Shown one piece after another: positions 36,601 to 46,989 of a stretch of DNA of 64,000 nucleotides; position 1 is the first letter of the stretch; each line of letters begins with the position of its first letter. Location of the stretch: NCBI GenBank assembly GCA_032622095.1, contig CP136064.1, forward strand, positions 129,135,605 to 129,199,604, given 5' to 3'. Below the pieces are notes generated by a model. It was not told where the DNA came from. It saw nothing but the letters and a program-made list of their open reading frames with translations, and ran no database searches. Both the position numbers and the translations under genes were made by a program. The DNA comes from Siphonodentalium dalli (lineage: Eukaryota > Mollusca > Scaphopoda > Gadilida > Siphonodentaliidae).

Positions 36601-36699
36601 AATTGAAGTGCGGCTTATTGTAGTATATATGTTATTCACATGGGATTCGTTGACTTTATTATATTGTAAATGCGTGGCCAGAGGGCAATGATCTGAGAA

Positions 36700-37021
36700 T
36701 TCGTTGGGGGACTTGACACAAAAATACTTAACATCTGATATAATTATATCGATCTGAGATTAACACGTAATCGACCACACTGCTGCCATTATATTGGTGA
36801 CTTGTAAAATTTCCTAAAAGGTCACCAACTATTCTGCCATTTACAATACGTAATGAACCGATCTGCACAATGAAATTAGTTGTCGGCCAAACGAATTCAC
36901 TTGTTCGTCTAAACTTTCACCAGAAGAAATTTCATCAATGGTATAATTATTTGGTAATACGACATGCTCATCATTATCATCTGCAAAAAAGTCGGACATT
37001 TTTCCAGTTCGTGCATTAAAG
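36700..37021 (-). pseudogene. LINE ORF2, APE endonuclease, C-terminal half
   Basis: Begins at the GDFNARTG motif (Asp and Asn of the APE active site, about 37000-37023), followed by DFFADDNDEHVVLPNNY and FGRQLISLC. The motif is cut exactly by the 8-bp duplication of the hAT insertion, so its first glycines lie on the other side. Confidence 0.8.
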
Positions 37022-37149
37022 TCTCCACCCAGGGATGTGGCTAGAGGGGGGTGTGGGGGTGTCTCGCCCCCCCCCCCAACTTTGGTCCAAATTTTCAACA
37101 GTTAGAAATTTCATTTCACACCAACAATGGGTTGAAAATGTTCTTGTCG

Positions 37150-37850
37150 TTTGATTTTCAAACAATTTATTGGGGGAATTAATTGTTTTTGGACCAATAT
37201 TTGCATATTTTCCTATTTATTGTCCAAATTTTGGACTGAAATGGTCATCAGTTGGAAATTTTCCAACCTTAGGGGGGTGACAGGTTGGAAATTTCCAACA
37301 CTTGGAAAGCTTGTGTCCTGGTCCTCCCCCGTGGCTAGTCAAAACTGCTACTAAATTTAAGAAAACAATATTGTCATACATTTGGTCAACATTGTCATTG
37401 GAATTGTCATCATTTGGAAATTATCCAACCTAAGTGGGGGGGTGTCAGGTTTGAAATTTCCAACTCTAAGAAGACTTGAGGCTAGTCTAGATGCTAGAAT
37501 TTTGCGATTTTCTTGTTCAGATTTCAAAATTTTCGAACACCGGGCCGAACCATGGTCGGCCCGTTGTGTCACTGTCCCTCCCCCGTGACCAATACAAAAA
37601 CTGCTAATTAGTTTAACAAAACAATAGTTTAGTACATTCGGTCAAACTTGTGGACTGAAATGGTCATCGGTTGGAGAATTTTCCAACCTAAGAGGGAGTA
37701 TGTGGTTTGAAATTTCCAACACTAGGGAAGCTTCAGTTGAGGCCAGTCTAGATGCTAGGATTTGCGATTTTCTTGTATAGTTTTCCAAATTTTCTCACAC
37801 CGGGCTGAACAAACATGGACGGACACAATGTCCTGGTGTCTTACCCGTAG
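37150..37850. repeat. About 240-bp tandem repeats inside the hAT element
   Basis: 'TGGAAATTTTCCAACCTTAG' and 'TTTGAAATTTCCAACACT' recur around 37255, 37415 and 37675, with 'CTAGTCTAGATGCTAG' shared by the last two. TTTCCAA/TTGGAAA phrases may serve as subterminal transposase sites (inference). Confidence 0.7.
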
Positions 37851-37989
37851 CCGTGTGCATTTGTCTGGAGTAGGCTACTAGATGTTAGGATTTATGCAAT
37901 TCTCAGGTTAAAGTATCTGAATTTTCTTATACCGGGCATATAGAACAACATAGTTTATGAATACATAGGATATTATGCCTGAGGACTGA

Positions 37990-38175
37990 TGTGCAAGGGG
38001 GGTGCAAATGGAATTATGCAAAACTTGTGTTTGGTCTGTGAGGGGGGGGGGGAGTGCAAATGGAATTATGCCAAACTTGTGTTTGGTCTGTGATTCTGAT
38101 TCAGGGGGGGGGGGGTGCAAATGGAATTATGCAAAAAGTTGTGTTGGTGTAATTCCGACTCAAGGGGTGCAGTTG
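37990..38175. repeat. G-rich 60-bp minisatellite, three copies
   Basis: G-run plus 'TGCAAATGGAATTATGCAAA' occurs three times, with a diverged fourth phrase at 38166. Confidence 0.75.
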
Positions 38176-38242
38176 GAATTTTCCAAGGTGGACACCCCCC
38201 CCCCCCCAACGGAGACCCTCTAGCCACATCCCTGTCTCCACC

Positions 38243-38765
38243 CATAATTACCATATCACTGTGGTTGAATTTAGTCAAAAGTGATTCAAGTTCAGCAAAT
38301 TGAGAGTCCCCTATGATCATTTGTCTTCCAATATGTTGAATTTTCGGGTGGAATGTAAATGGAAATGAAAATAACTTTAGATTTCATGTTGAAAATATGA
38401 CCATCAAATTCAACACAAAGTGCATAATCACCATATATGTGTATCTGGTGTATCTGGTGTTTCTGGTATTGCTCACGGCAGTAAAAAGCAACCCCGCCTT
38501 TAAGCGAACGTCCATTTTTACATTTACGACTCAGTTCAGTGCGGTGATAATGTGGAATTTGGATTTCTGATTCTGTCCCATGCCAAGTTTCAGTGATGTA
38601 ATAAAATCATATCTGTCTATAATTTCCAAGCACTGCGGGTCTTCCGATTTATTAATAAATCCCTGTGCGTTCCACGCAGTATATGCAACGTTTTGTCGCG
38701 CGATACCATTACAACAGTCAGCTATTCCTCTACTATTGCATGAAATATTCGGTTTATTCATATTT
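38243..38765 (-). pseudogene. LINE ORF2, APE endonuclease, N-terminal half
   Basis: The probable start is the Met at 38763-38765. The frame contains VAYTAWNAQGFINKS (the 'WN..G' N-terminal APE motif) and IIDRYDFI. After a frameshift near 38590 an 'ETWHGTES' segment follows, with the catalytic Glu. Further down come GGVAFYCR and FAELESLLTKFNHSDMVIMGGD, which joins the GDFNARTG half beyond the hAT insertion. Confidence 0.8.
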
Positions 38766-38859
38766 ATGGAGAATTTCAATTGGTATGTCGTCCAAAACAA
38801 GAAACGATATGGAAATAGCCATCAATGGAATAATTAATATCAAATACTGACATCTGTCT

Positions 38860-39180
38860 GTGCAATGTCGAGATTTACTATTGACGTCTATCTATTTATT
38901 TCGAGACTTAACTTAAAGTCTATATATTCAAATATAATTAAATTTGTTAATTTTCAAAATATAGTTAAATTTGTTAATTATCAGTAAAATAAGTAAAGTT
39001 CAATGTCGAGATTTAACATATCGCGTAATCGGTATGTAAAGATTTACAGAATTAGATTCGAATGTAGTTGAATCAGTTAATTTTCAAAATATAGTTAAAT
39101 TTGTTAATTTTTAAATATTATGTAGTTAAATTTGTTAATTATCAGTAAAGTTGTAAATCAATAACTATGTACTGTGGAAT
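38860..39180 (-). repeat. About 130-bp tandem monomers upstream of the LINE ORF2
   Basis: 'CAATGTCGAGATTTA' occurs at 38864 and 39001, and 'TTTTCAAAATATAGTTAAAT' near 38951 and 39078. They lie where the 5' UTR of the minus-strand LINE should be. Repeated 5' UTR monomers drive transcription in some LINEs, so a promoter role is possible but unproven. Confidence 0.55.
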
Positions 39181-39339
39181 ATGATATATAAACATGACAA
39201 CATCATGAGGTCCCAGTAACATAAATATGGTGTTTTTGCAGTTATAAATTCTTATAATATGTTTTAAACTGTTACAAATGTCATATAAGGGCACAAAAGG
39301 TCTTTAGTAAAATATTTGCGCATGAGGGTGTAAAAAACG

Positions 39340-39413
39340 CGTCCCCCCCCCCTCGGGCCATCCACCACATCGGCATACCTTCCTGCAAAGTGTTTACTAC
39401 CCCCCCCCCCCCC
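39340..39413. repeat. C-run repeat, inverted copy of 12245-12300
   Basis: GGCATACCTTCCTGCAA and GTTTACTAC followed by about 14 C match the G-run repeat at 12250-12295 on the other strand. A second C-run lies at 39343. Confidence 0.65.
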
Positions 39414-39564
39414 CTGTATAATGTAAATATTATATGAGTTGTACCATAATTATATCGAATCTATACAAAAAGTTCAGGAAAGATATCAAACATCTTTAAA
39501 TTGAACCACGTGTCAGACAGTGACAGACACATGTTTAATTGTGTACATACACATGTCTAAAAGG

Positions 39565-39822
39565 TTATTCCGCACAATCAACGTGCAATAGGGGCATTTC
39601 AACATATACGATAAATGGTTTCTTCCTAAGACCATTTTCGTCTCCGAATTGAACACCTGTATCGTAATTATTCCCGAACTGCCCGTGTACCTCATTATCA
39701 ATTTTATTTTCACACATTGATATTGTTATCAGGCGGTCACCTTTTAAATTTACACAATTACGACAACCTTCGCTCCGATACCATTGCCGGCAGGGAAACA
39801 ATAATTGACCCAACAAAAGCAC
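39565..39822 (-). CDS. Unassigned open frame, protein-like
   Basis: An 85-codon frame has a varied composition and a C-rich start (FPCRQWYRSEGCRNCVNLKG), followed by a polar stretch (NKIDNEVHGQFGNNYDTGVQ) and FIVYVEMPLLHVDCAE. I do not recognise the family. It could be a host exon fragment or part of an old transposon. No clear splice acceptor or start context was seen, so coding status is uncertain. Confidence 0.25.
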   Translation of the reverse strand: MLLLGQLLFPCRQWYRSEGCRNCVNLKGDRLITISMCENKIDNEVHGQFGNNYDTGVQFGDENGLRKKPFIVYVEMPLLHVDCAE

Positions 39823-40780
39823 ACAATCCCCTTAACCTCGGGTTGGAGCACTTACTTATTATACCGCATGTTAGTATTGTATAGCGTCTGTAATATAAGC
39901 TAATTTATTAGGACAATTTAGTGACATACAATGCGTTGGAAAATATTTGGCGATATCCCACAAATCTACTCATATGATATTTCGACGTATACTAGCTATT
40001 AGGCTACAACCACGTTATCGCATAGGCTACAACCACACTATCGCATACGGTTTTCTAGTCCGTCTATCGTACACGTATTTCTCTATGATCCGCGTATATA
40101 GGTGCATGGTCACGCTATATATATGTACGTTTCCGTTGCACCAAAGCTCTCCGTAAGGAGTAAGTACACACAGTCAAAATTAAAATACAAGCTAAGAGAC
40201 ATATAATGCTAGAAATATTAAAGTGTCAATGACAATGTAGCTTATTTCGACCTACTGGTGAAATGATGACATTACCACAACAATTTTATGGCAAAAGTCC
40301 CCTAGAATCCGAGATGAACTTTTTGAGATATCGTGATTTTTCCGAAGGGTTCAAATTCTGACAAAATTCCATCAGGCCTTATGCGAATGCATACATATGT
40401 AGGCTAATTTACGGACTAAATCTTCACTTTTCGCATCTTTCTGTTGTGGAGCAGGTGTCGCTAGATATGTGTAATTTATGCCAGAGCTTACTACCAGTCG
40501 ATATTCCGTAATTGTGATGACATCTATTACCAAAGAAAGCATATAAATCGCATGATGATTCAAAATATTCCTCAATAAAAGAGGGTGAGTAAAGATATTC
40601 AGACGACAGTGAGTTGAAATATGAACCATTATACAGAGTTTAATTCACAAAAGGAAAGTGATCAGATATACCGAAACATCACCGTCCTCAATATTTTATA
40701 GCCGAAAACTTAACACTACCCCTAAACCTATACGACATGGCTTCGAGTTTGAAAGACAAAAAAGACCACATAATAGTCCA
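39823..40780. other. Region with no supported feature
   Basis: A short duplicated phrase (TAGGCTACAACCAC near 40001 and 40023) is present. No gene or element ends were recognised. Confidence 0.3.
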
Positions 40781-41564
40781 GGCGTTTGGTGTAACAATTG
40801 TGCAAAGGGTGATAAAACCATGATACTTGGTACATAAGTTCCATATACACTACTGGTATTTGAAGATGTGTAGACATCGCGGCAGATCCTTCCTTAACAA
40901 CGGTTGCTAGGCAACTAACCGACATCGAATAAATACAAATATGACTGATATTAGGCAGTTTATCACAATCTAAACTATACCATGTAGCTATGACCGCGTT
41001 AATTTCTTTCGATATTTAGGTGTGAACAATGGCTGGGCCACTCTTGAAGATTTTATTTCGGGAACACAATGCATAATATAACAGTTCTCGCTTCGGAACG
41101 GAGTTGTCCTATGTCTCAACTGCTGTTTTATGGTGAAAATAATATTAGTTGTTGTTAGTGTGGATCTGACTGGAAAATTACCATATTTCTTACTTACACC
41201 CCTGCAAAAATGCCGACCTGGCTGTTATTATGGTAGTTTTAACAAACTAATCTACGTCATGTAACATTTTTTATATTGAAACCAACAGTCACCCCCTGTA
41301 AGTAAGAAATATGGTAATTTGTCAGTCAGGTGAACACTAACAACTTTTGTTCACCATAAAACGCAGTTCAGTTTGTTAGAACTCACATAATATCAGTCAT
41401 ATGCATTACTTCGATGTCTGGTAGTTGCATAGCAACCGTTGCTACGTAACTGTCGTAAATGTCGCCACATCTGAAAATGAACAGTAGCGTATAAGGAACA
41501 TATGTGCCAAGTTTCATGCTTTTGTCGCCTTTTTCACAATTGTGGTGTTTTCTACACCAAGCGC
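40781..41564. repeat. Large inverted repeat, about 784 bp
   Basis: Outer arms 40781-40955 and 41389-41564 and inner arms 41124-41213 and 41277-41366 are diverged reverse complements; about 165 bp in the left half has no partner. The inner arms share ATTACCATATTTCTTACTTA. Both outer arms hold a protein-like stretch of the type KGDK-M-LGT-VPYTLL, open on the minus strand in the right arm and broken in the left. The element class is not determined. Confidence 0.6.
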
Positions 41565-43640
41565 ATGGAATAGTGGAAGAGCAAAATGTGACATGGTCGA
41601 CAAGAACCAGTTTAGGGGGTATTGTTATGTGTTATGTATTGACCACTTATCATAGGTATAGCCGCCAATTCCGCTGTATTTCATTGAAGGATGTCTGGGT
41701 AGTTGTGCAGAAGCACGAAAAATTTGACATCGAATACGACGGTTTGCCTCGTAATTTTTGGGATCATTATGTTATTTAATATCCAATTCTGCGATATTCA
41801 TTCAAATACCCCCCTTTCAATTGGTTCTCTTGTTCGAGACTTGTGTATTGAACAATATTGAGTTCATTTAGTATATTATTTTCATGATTGTGAAAAACAT
41901 ACAAGTTTGTTGGGGTTTTTTTATATGAAAAAATGGTGTAACTCAGAAAGCTCAACTCGGATTTTAGGTGGCTTTCCGTGACACGTCCGCGATGTTATGG
42001 CCTAAATAATATTAAAACAATCAGCTTTCCCCGATTTATTTCCTTACTTTCCCCTTTCACGTTTGTGTGACTGGACTACGCACCAGCTTATGAATTTTTG
42101 TGGTGATCGGATGAGAAATACGTCCTGTAGACTGTACTAAATGAGATGTGAACATATTCACAGACTTCGGCACACACGACGGCAATATCTCAGCGTGACT
42201 TCGTCGGGACAAGCAAACCACGCTCCTATGCCCACGAGCCAAGCCCATTATATATCAAGCGATTATTGTAAATCACAATTAACATAGCCAGAGGGACACT
42301 GGAGGACAACGTCTAGAGGAATATTTGGGAGCGGCAGTGACGCAGCCCTTGGTGCACTAGATGCATACATACCTTCTACACAGCACTTCCAGTAATATGG
42401 AATGTCACGTCACGGAATGTATATAATTATATGCTTATTAATAGTTCGAACTGACATTGCCCTTCAAAATATTATATCACCCATAAGGTATAATTATCTT
42501 AACCTCTATCCCCAGTTGAAACTGTATTGCCTTTGATACACCAATATGAAAGCGGACACCATGTGAGTAATTTTAAACACATGAATTTGAAGTTCCCGTT
42601 TTATTCAAAACAATTTAATGGTCAGAAAATGTCCTGGTATTTCAAAATAGATTTTCTCAAAATCTGTCAGGAATTTCTTTATGAAATTTGGTACAAGCGA
42701 TTATTGTGACACAATATTTAAGAACCATCGATCCAGTGGATATTATAACCACATTGACTTTACTTTCATGGCATGACAAATATTTAAAATTGCAATGTTT
42801 TCCGATACCAAGAAAAATCTGTAAAATATATTTGTTCAATTAATGTTCACGATAAACAGGAGCTTCACTGTCTACATGCATAAACTAATTTATCTGCCTA
42901 ACTCTTCCATCAACCGGGAAAGGAAGTGTTACTATTTGCAGAAAATAAGACTGTTAATCTATGATCCATTTATAATTTTCGATAGGCGATCGTTTGGTAT
43001 GGTAAACATTTTAAATTAGACTGACATCAGGGCCGAAAATCAGTTATTTGTCAGCCGCTTGATAACGGAATGTCTCCGGAGGAGTGCAGCTCTGAATGAG
43101 ACATTCTGTTTTCGAGCTGGTGAGTAAGTCCGAGAATAAGGGCAATAACTGTTTGTTTATCCGATTACTAAATACAAATATTCCTTGTCATTCACATGCA
43201 CAGTGTGCACTGAGTCATCGCATCGCTCGAGTGCCTTCTCTCGCGATTATAGTTTCAGTAATTACGATATATATTCATATAATTTATATTTGATAATCTC
43301 CCTTTATTTACCATATTATAAAGAGGCAATAATAAACAGATATGAACAATAAAAAGCGTTCTTAGCCGCTTCGACGATATATGGAAAATTGGTAAGCTGG
43401 AGTCATCTGACCAGGATAATATCATGACCTCAGATCAAAGGAGGAATAGTTCACTCGCCTGCGGCTCGCGAACTAGTCCTGCTCTCGGACCACTGTGTTG
43501 GCATAGTAAACGCCAATCCATGCATTATCTTTATATTATAATAGCATACCATGTTGTCACGGGTGAGATAGCACAAATATCTACTAAAATTTCAAGGTAT
43601 CTAAAATATGTATTGTTATTACTGGTTATTATAGTCTACA
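41565..43640. other. 2.1 kb with no supported feature
   Basis: Frames of 60-91 codons exist, but none resembles a known protein and no repeats were noticed. Confidence 0.3.
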
Positions 43641-43653
43641 TATCAATACATAG

Positions 43654-43816
43654 ACAGAACACAACGCGCATCATAATCGAGACTCTTTTATCGAATGAGT
43701 TGCGGATGGCGCAATGATATATTTCGCGATAGCGTAGCTCGAGCGAAATATAACTTTGCGCCGTCCGCAACGAGTTCGATAAAAGATTCGAGATTATGAT
43801 GCAAGTTGTGTTCTGT
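43654..43816. repeat. Long hairpin (163 bp)
   Basis: ACAGAACACAAC...GCATCATAAT pairs with ATTATGATGCAAGTTGTGTTCTGT. Arms of about 78 bp are nearly perfect and contain TTTTATCGAA and TGCGGA. The tip lies near GCGATAGCGTAGCTCGAGCG. The size and plan match 8848-9005, with which it also shares ACAGAAC ends. Confidence 0.75.
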
Positions 43817-44313
43817 ATTTATTCTACACCGTTCAGTCAGATAAGTTCAATCCATGAATGTCACCTTAATTGTAACAATAGCTACCTTTATTGTGATTTA
43901 AGTCTGATAAATAACCAGTAATTATGGGGGGGGGGGATCACCGGAAGCGGATGATCGACGTAATGTACGTCATCTTTCTTGGCGACAACGTCAACAAGAA
44001 TAGTTCCGGCTTGTATTCCACTAGAGGTATACACTAAGATGTATTCAATGGCTGGGATTCCGTTGAATACATGTGACTCACGTCAATGGGTGTGGAATAA
44101 ATATAAATAGTGACATAAAAAAAATTAGTAAGACACACAATCAAGTGTGAAATCATCAATTGATTCTTTCCTGATCAGTCCAGATCAATCAAGATGATAT
44201 ACGACAAATAATATTTTTGAAGATTGTTCATCAAATTCCATTGTATATCATGCAGATAAAGTATTTTCATCATTCCATGATCTGTCATGAACTGGATTCA
44301 GTGTACTCATGGC
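43817..44313. other. Spacer with a G-run
   Basis: A run of about 10 G lies near 43926. Nothing else is recognised. Confidence 0.3.
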
Positions 44314-44526
44314 TCATGCATATATGTATGCAGGAACTTGGCTTGTATGAAGCAACTGTTTTGTAGGACATTGATTGACAATTCTTCTGAAGAAATCATA
44401 TCGCGAGAGAAACCATTTTATATGCACCTCCTTGAATATCTGGAATTTACCATTTTCATAGGTTATCATTACGTTATTAATAACTGATGTATCAGATGTA
44501 TAACTGCCACAACAAGATGAACACAC
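44314..44526 (-). CDS. Exon-like open frame, unassigned
   Basis: A 70-codon frame includes VMITYENGKFQIFKEVHIKW and FFRRIVNQCPTKQLL, a protein-like composition without repeats. No family is recognised. It lies downstream, on the same strand, of the exon-like segment at 44709-44903. The connection is not shown. Confidence 0.2.
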   Translation of the reverse strand: MCSSCCGSYTSDTSVINNVMITYENGKFQIFKEVHIKWFLSRYDFFRRIVNQCPTKQLLHTSQVPAYIYA

Positions 44527-44708
44527 ATCATCCTTTCAGTGCCGATTATCGATACGCCGATGAATGCCGAGTTTTTTTTTTGCATCCGATTGAATGCACA
44601 GCACAGGACAAGTAAGAATTTCCATTCAAGTGAATAACCATAAACTGACGAATTCATGTCGTACATGGTGTTATGTCGGTCGCGCTGGTGTCAGTCGTGC
44701 AATAATAT

Positions 44709-44903
44709 TCACAATATAACGATGTGCAACACGATATAGACCATGCTGCCATGATGCTGGAATACTGGTACATGTAAGTTCATATCCCCAAGCCGTTGAT
44801 GGTTTCGACAGACGAGTAAACTTTGATCGAATCCGCTTGTATAGTACCGTAGCTTATACACAAAACATCCAGATCCAGACACATGATAGCAAGTAAATAA
44901 GTC
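44709..44903 (-). CDS. Possible terminal exon with a strong splice acceptor
   Basis: On the minus strand a textbook acceptor (TAACG branch-like site, then TCTCTGTTTCTTTCAG) precedes this segment. Two frames are open: one reads DLFTCYHVSGSGCFVYKLRY and onward to a stop at 44709, the other MCLDLDVLCISYGTIQ and a stop near 44780. I cannot choose between them and recognise neither. Only the splice acceptor and the openness support it. Confidence 0.25.
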   Translation of the reverse strand, partial: DLFTCYHVSGSGCFVYKLRYYTSGFDQSLLVCRNHQRLGDMNLHVPVFQHHGSMVYIVLHIVIL

Positions 44904-45030
44904 CTGAAAGAAACAGAGACTAACGTTAGCCCAATGCATTTTCTGTGTGCAGCTTGACATTGTCACACACTGTACACATCTTGATATATAAGAACCAGAC
45001 CAATCCGGGAAATTCCTACATGCATTTGCA

Positions 45031-45180
45031 TGCACGAGAGTACTTTAATTATTTGACCGGTTGCCAATAATATATATAAAATATGTATGCATATGGTACT
45101 TTAATTAATCGAACGGTTCCCGATAGTATATATAGGTACCATACCTTTGCACGTGGTACGTAATCGTTACATATACAGGT
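45031..45180 (+). promoter_or_regulatory. Possible TATA-type promoter within a 63-bp tandem repeat
   Basis: 'GGTACTTTAATTAATCGAAC' with TATATATA is repeated in tandem (45031-45076 and 45094-45134). The second copy ends GTATATATAGGTACC (about 45126), followed by an E-box CACGTG near 45151 and an ATG at 45222 that opens a frame ending in a consensus donor. The spacing is reasonable for TATA, start site and first codon; function is inferred. Confidence 0.25.
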
Positions 45181-45221
45181 CTCGTTGAATTCGTGAGTTG
45201 GAAGGACTTGAGCACGTGCTG

Positions 45222-45465
45222 ATGACACCGACAGGCGGAGGTGTTATGCGCGCGCGAAGTTTTTCTCAACTCATGAATATCTCTGAGAACAGCGGTAATT
45301 ATCTTATATACCCAATACCCAGGATCGTCTCAATCAAACAATTGGTCACGGATTCTCAAAACTCGCTAAGCCTACGTACTGCTCACTCTCGTCGGTGTCA
45401 ATTTCTAGCAAAACTGTCAATCAGTTCATTAATAAAATTGCAGATCCCACAAGAGCCAGCGCATG
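45222..45465 (+). CDS. Possible first coding exon, unassigned
   Basis: The frame starts at ATG 45222 (MTPTGGGVMRARSFSQLMN) and runs 81 codons with mixed composition. It is followed at 45466 by GTAAGT, a perfect splice donor after CATG. A TATA-like box lies about 95 bp upstream. No family is recognised and no second exon was traced downstream within the window. It could be a lineage-specific gene or a chance frame. Confidence 0.3.
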
Positions 45466-45879
45466 GTAAGTTTCTGCTCATTGGAAATTTTCACCAGCAA
45501 ATATGAGACCGAACATATTAGTAAATTCGCAAGATATCGAGTAATTATTTTAGCATGTTTTGAATTGTTGTCAGCCGTATCATCAACGATAAAGATTGTT
45601 TGTATTTCAATGCCCATTTACTAGTACGATGAATATTAAACAGCGGTTTGAAAACTTGCTTTATAAAAAATCTCAGCATTTGGTGACAAATCGGAATGGA
45701 TATGAAGAACGGGGTTTTAGAACCGGGGGGGGGTAATATGTCAGGGACAGGGACAGAAGCCTTCCTTTTTTGAGGGGTTAAATTGCAACCACCCGTGAAC
45801 CAATCTGTTTTCCCAACTTGACCAAGTTTCATCTGGTCTCCCATTCGATGCTGAGTTTGAAATCCAACACACTACCAAC

Positions 45880-46560
45880 ACACTACCATTTAATAGCTAT
45901 AATATAGTCTTTGTATAAAATAATATAATGTACTCTAAATATTACATATCTGTTGGAAACCGAAACTATCCAGACGATCTCAGAAAGATTTTGCCTGAAA
46001 TTCAACTTATGATATTGAAAATTCCAAATCTTGAAATTAGCTCACCGCATAATAATGTCAGACCAAAACGATACTCATTAGAAATTTGGAAATGTAAACT
46101 ATCGAAATGATCTCAAACAGATTTTGCCTAAGATGTTCAACTTATAAAGTTATTGAAAATTTAAAATGTTGAAATTATCTGGGGGGGGGGGGGAGGGGAA
46201 ATACCTCGACCTCTATCGCCACATCCATGTTGCGATCACCCTAATTATTTGTTCTAACCCACAACCTCCTAGAGTGGGCAATCTTACTGTCAGGTCAGGG
46301 ACAATACGGGTAAGGTTGTCCCGCCCCATTAACTTTGACCATAATGTTCAACAGTTAGGCATTTCATGACTGACACGACGACATTAATTTAAGTTATTGA
46401 AAATTCCAAAATGTTGAAAAGTTTGAAAAAAATTGGGGAGGTAACACCTCAATGTTCAAACCCCTGTCGCCACATCCATTTTTGCACACATTACCATATT
46501 TATTCCAACCCACATTGTCATAGATATTAAATTCTTACTGTCAGGGGCGTGCGGACAACG
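45880..46560. repeat. About 260-bp repeat copies with G-runs, hAT-like end
   Basis: 'TATTGAAAATT.AAAATGTTGAAA' and 'CGCCACATCCATGTTG' recur near 46150 and 46395 at an approximately 245-bp spacing. The block ends at TACTGTCAGGGGCGTGCGGA (about 46537), which looks like a hAT end (CAGGGGCG), but I found no convincing partner end. Confidence 0.45.
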
Positions 46561-46989
46561 GGGGTGGGGGCTTGACAACAGCATGTTGATAGCAGACCGC
46601 CTTTCTGCCAAACTGCTCTAAATGTAGGCCTACTGGTTAGAACAACAAACTATTTCAGTTGGTAGCTTGGTGAGCCCCAAGCCAAGTAATTAATTGATAT
46701 GAATACCTCAGACAAAATATGGGATGGGTAATATTTGTTTATTGGTAAAAAAAAATGCCCCATATGTATCGCCAAAATTATTAAAAATTTCCAAAAGTTG
46801 TGCATGTCGCCACCCCCTGCATGCCGTCACGTCCCACATATCCCCAAAAAGTTAAATTACCCGCCCAATAATATCTAATCATGTCTATTATTTGGGGGGG
46901 GGGGGGGGTGTTCACATTTATGTTTTACGGACACGCGGCATTTAATACAGTGACAACGTCCATTATGTAGTCATTGCCCAGATAGCATA

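Larger units (their letters stand above)
37030..38234. mobile_element. hAT-type non-autonomous transposon, 1,205 bp
   Basis: The ends are CAGGGATGTGGCTAGAGG and its complement (18 bp). TCTCCACC lies directly outside both (37022-37029 and 38235-38242), an exact 8-bp target duplication. CAGGG ends with 8-bp TSD are diagnostic of hAT. There is no transposase frame. The inside holds three degenerate copies of about 240 bp and a G-rich 60-bp minisatellite. Confidence 0.92.
33638..39190 (-). mobile_element. Nearly full-length APE-type non-LTR retrotransposon
   Basis: On the minus strand the order is 5' UTR repeats (39180-38860), APE endonuclease, linker, reverse transcriptase, C-terminal zinc knuckle and a short 3' UTR that meets the satellite array at about 33637. 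It is interrupted by a hAT element (37030-38234) and by a truncated plus-strand LINE (33708-34168). It also has frameshifts and stops, so it is dead. No separate ORF1 was found. The clade is not certain; the C-terminal Cys/His cluster fits the CR1/L2/ingi-like range better than RTE. Confidence 0.85.

Noticed and set aside
36841-37098. Single protein joining the APE half to a proline/glycine-rich N-terminus
   Set aside because: The N-terminal part translates the end of the hAT insertion; only the part from GDFNARTG onward belongs to the LINE.
46537-46570. Complete hAT element starting CAGGGGCGTGCGGA
   Set aside because: Only one end looks right. I could not find a matching inverted end or an 8-bp duplication.
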